From: Thermoplasmatota archaeon
GTDB lineage: Archaea; Thermoplasmatota; Penumbrarchaeia; Penumbrarchaeales; Penumbrarchaeaceae
Reading direction: 5' to 3'
Length of the DNA stretch: 5,381 bases
Assembly: GCA_030595585.1 (NCBI GenBank)
Contig: JAUVCY010000154.1
Span: 1 to 5,381, forward strand
Shown piece by piece: positions 4,807-5,381 of the stretch. The stretch's first letter is position 1. Every line of letters starts with the position of its first letter. The position numbers and the translations under genes were made by a program. The notes below the pieces were generated by a model that searched no databases, was not told where the DNA came from, and was given only the letters and a program-made list of their open reading frames with translations.

Positions 4807-5381
4807 CCCACCGCTTTCAGGATATCATCCATCAGGTCCTCTGTCGCCGACCTTCCCAGTGCGATCCCCTCCTCCGCCCTGTGGAACTCCATGAACTTGA
4901 TACTTCCCAGATCCGGCCTGATAACTATCTCCGGCCGGCTGTTCTTCAGGTTGATATCGGTCAGGCTTTTCTCCATGATATAGATGGAATCCATCATCAT
5001 ATTGAGGATCCCTGGGCTCAGGTCCCTTCTCTTTTTCAGGTTCCTTGTCCTTTCCAGCAGGGCCAGAAGAGGGTGGACATTTGGGTCTTCAGAGGGGGCG
5101 TCTTCCTTCTTATTCCTGTAGGCCTTCTTTGATACTGTAAAGTGGTTCAGGTCCACTGCGATCACCACGTCCGCCCCGAGGCCCCGAGCAGCGGTCACTG
5201 GAACCGGATCTATCATCCCGCCGTCAACAAGCAACCTCCCCTTGTATTTCACAGGAGTTAAGAGGCCGGGGACCGACGAAGAGGCCCTTATTGCGGTAAT
5301 GGTGTCTCCCCGGTCCATGACCACCCTCTCACAGGATAGATAATCATAACAGACCGCTGCGAACGGTTTGCCAAGGAATTC
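4800..5381 (-). CDS. Patatin-like phospholipase (RssA/YchK type), C-terminal 193 residues; 5' end outside window
   Basis: The open frame enters at the window edge with EFLGKPFAAV and ends at TAG 4800-4802. Counting from the first visible residue, DRGDTITAIRASSSVPGLLTPV (two parts: 23-30 and 31-44) and LLVDGGMIDPVPV (50-62) match the conserved second half of bacterial and archaeal patatin-like proteins. D53 in DGG is the catalytic Asp of the Ser-Asp dyad. LGADVVIAVDL (68-78) is the usual following strand. The GxSxG nucleophile motif and oxyanion loop lie outside the window. Internal GTG (5324) and ATG (5318) codons are not the start, because conserved sequence precedes them. Such enzymes hydrolyse acyl esters of membrane lipids in bacteria. 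In an archaeon, whose lipids are ether-linked, the natural substrate is unclear. A charged linker (KKAYRNKKED, 85-94) follows the core. The last 18 codons are duplicated at 2496-2552. Confidence 0.9.
   Translation of the reverse strand, partial: EFLGKPFAAVCYDYLSCERVVMDRGDTITAIRASSSVPGLLTPVKYKGRLLVDGGMIDPVPVTAARGLGADVVIAVDLNHFTVSKKAYRNKKEDAPSEDPNVHPLLALLERTRNLKKRRDLSPGILNMMMDSIYIMEKSLTDINLKNSRPEIVIRPDLGSIKFMEFHRAEEGIALGRSATEDLMDDILKAVGR

Noticed and set aside
5376..5381. EcoRI site (GAATTC) exactly at the window edge, suggesting a cloned-insert end
   Set aside because: A single six-base site at one edge can occur by chance, and the other edge has none. It says nothing about the biology.

Overview
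The window looks archaeal. Two genes (starts at 3226 and 4587) carry the same 9-base TATA-like element, ATATTAATA, centred 27-29 bases upstream of an ATG with no Shine-Dalgarno sequence, which is the geometry of archaeal leaderless promoters. A COG1373-type ATPase and a fused trehalose-6-phosphate synthase/phosphatase beside a TreT-like glycosyltransferase also fit. A euryarchaeon, perhaps near the Thermoplasmata, is my guess; the sequence does not prove the lineage. No rRNA, tRNA, CRISPR array, integrase or transposase is visible.

All five convincing protein genes lie on the minus strand, so transcription runs from high to low coordinates. In that order they are: the C-terminal 193 residues of a patatin-like phospholipase (4800-5381, cut by the window edge); a regulatory-looking intergenic region with repeated TTGTCAA motifs (about 4588-4799); an AAA_14/DUF4143 ATPase (3310-4587); a six-helix DUF2238/YjdF-like membrane protein (2612-3226); a relic of a second patatin gene 3' end (2496-2570); a bifunctional trehalose-6-phosphate synthase/phosphatase (174-2366); and the first 36 codons of a TreT-like glycosyltransferase (1-108).

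The trehalose pair is the functional core. The fusion protein should make trehalose from UDP-glucose and glucose-6-phosphate in two steps, and it has both catalytic motif sets intact. The neighbouring glycosyltransferase belongs to the family that makes trehalose directly from NDP-glucose and glucose, and a fused enzyme and a glycosyltransferase are reported to work together in Thermoproteus tenax.

The most unusual structure is the re-use of the patatin 3' end. The last 57 bases of the patatin gene (18 codons plus stop) recur at 2496-2552 with 50/57 identity, and most differences are synonymous. A third short copy of the gene-end/downstream junction sits directly after the ATPase stop codon, as a perfect 15-base direct repeat (3293-3307 and 4792-4806) that brackets the ATPase gene. 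This suggests that the ATPase gene and its own promoter entered as a cassette at the patatin 3' end, next to the remains of an older patatin duplication or integration event.
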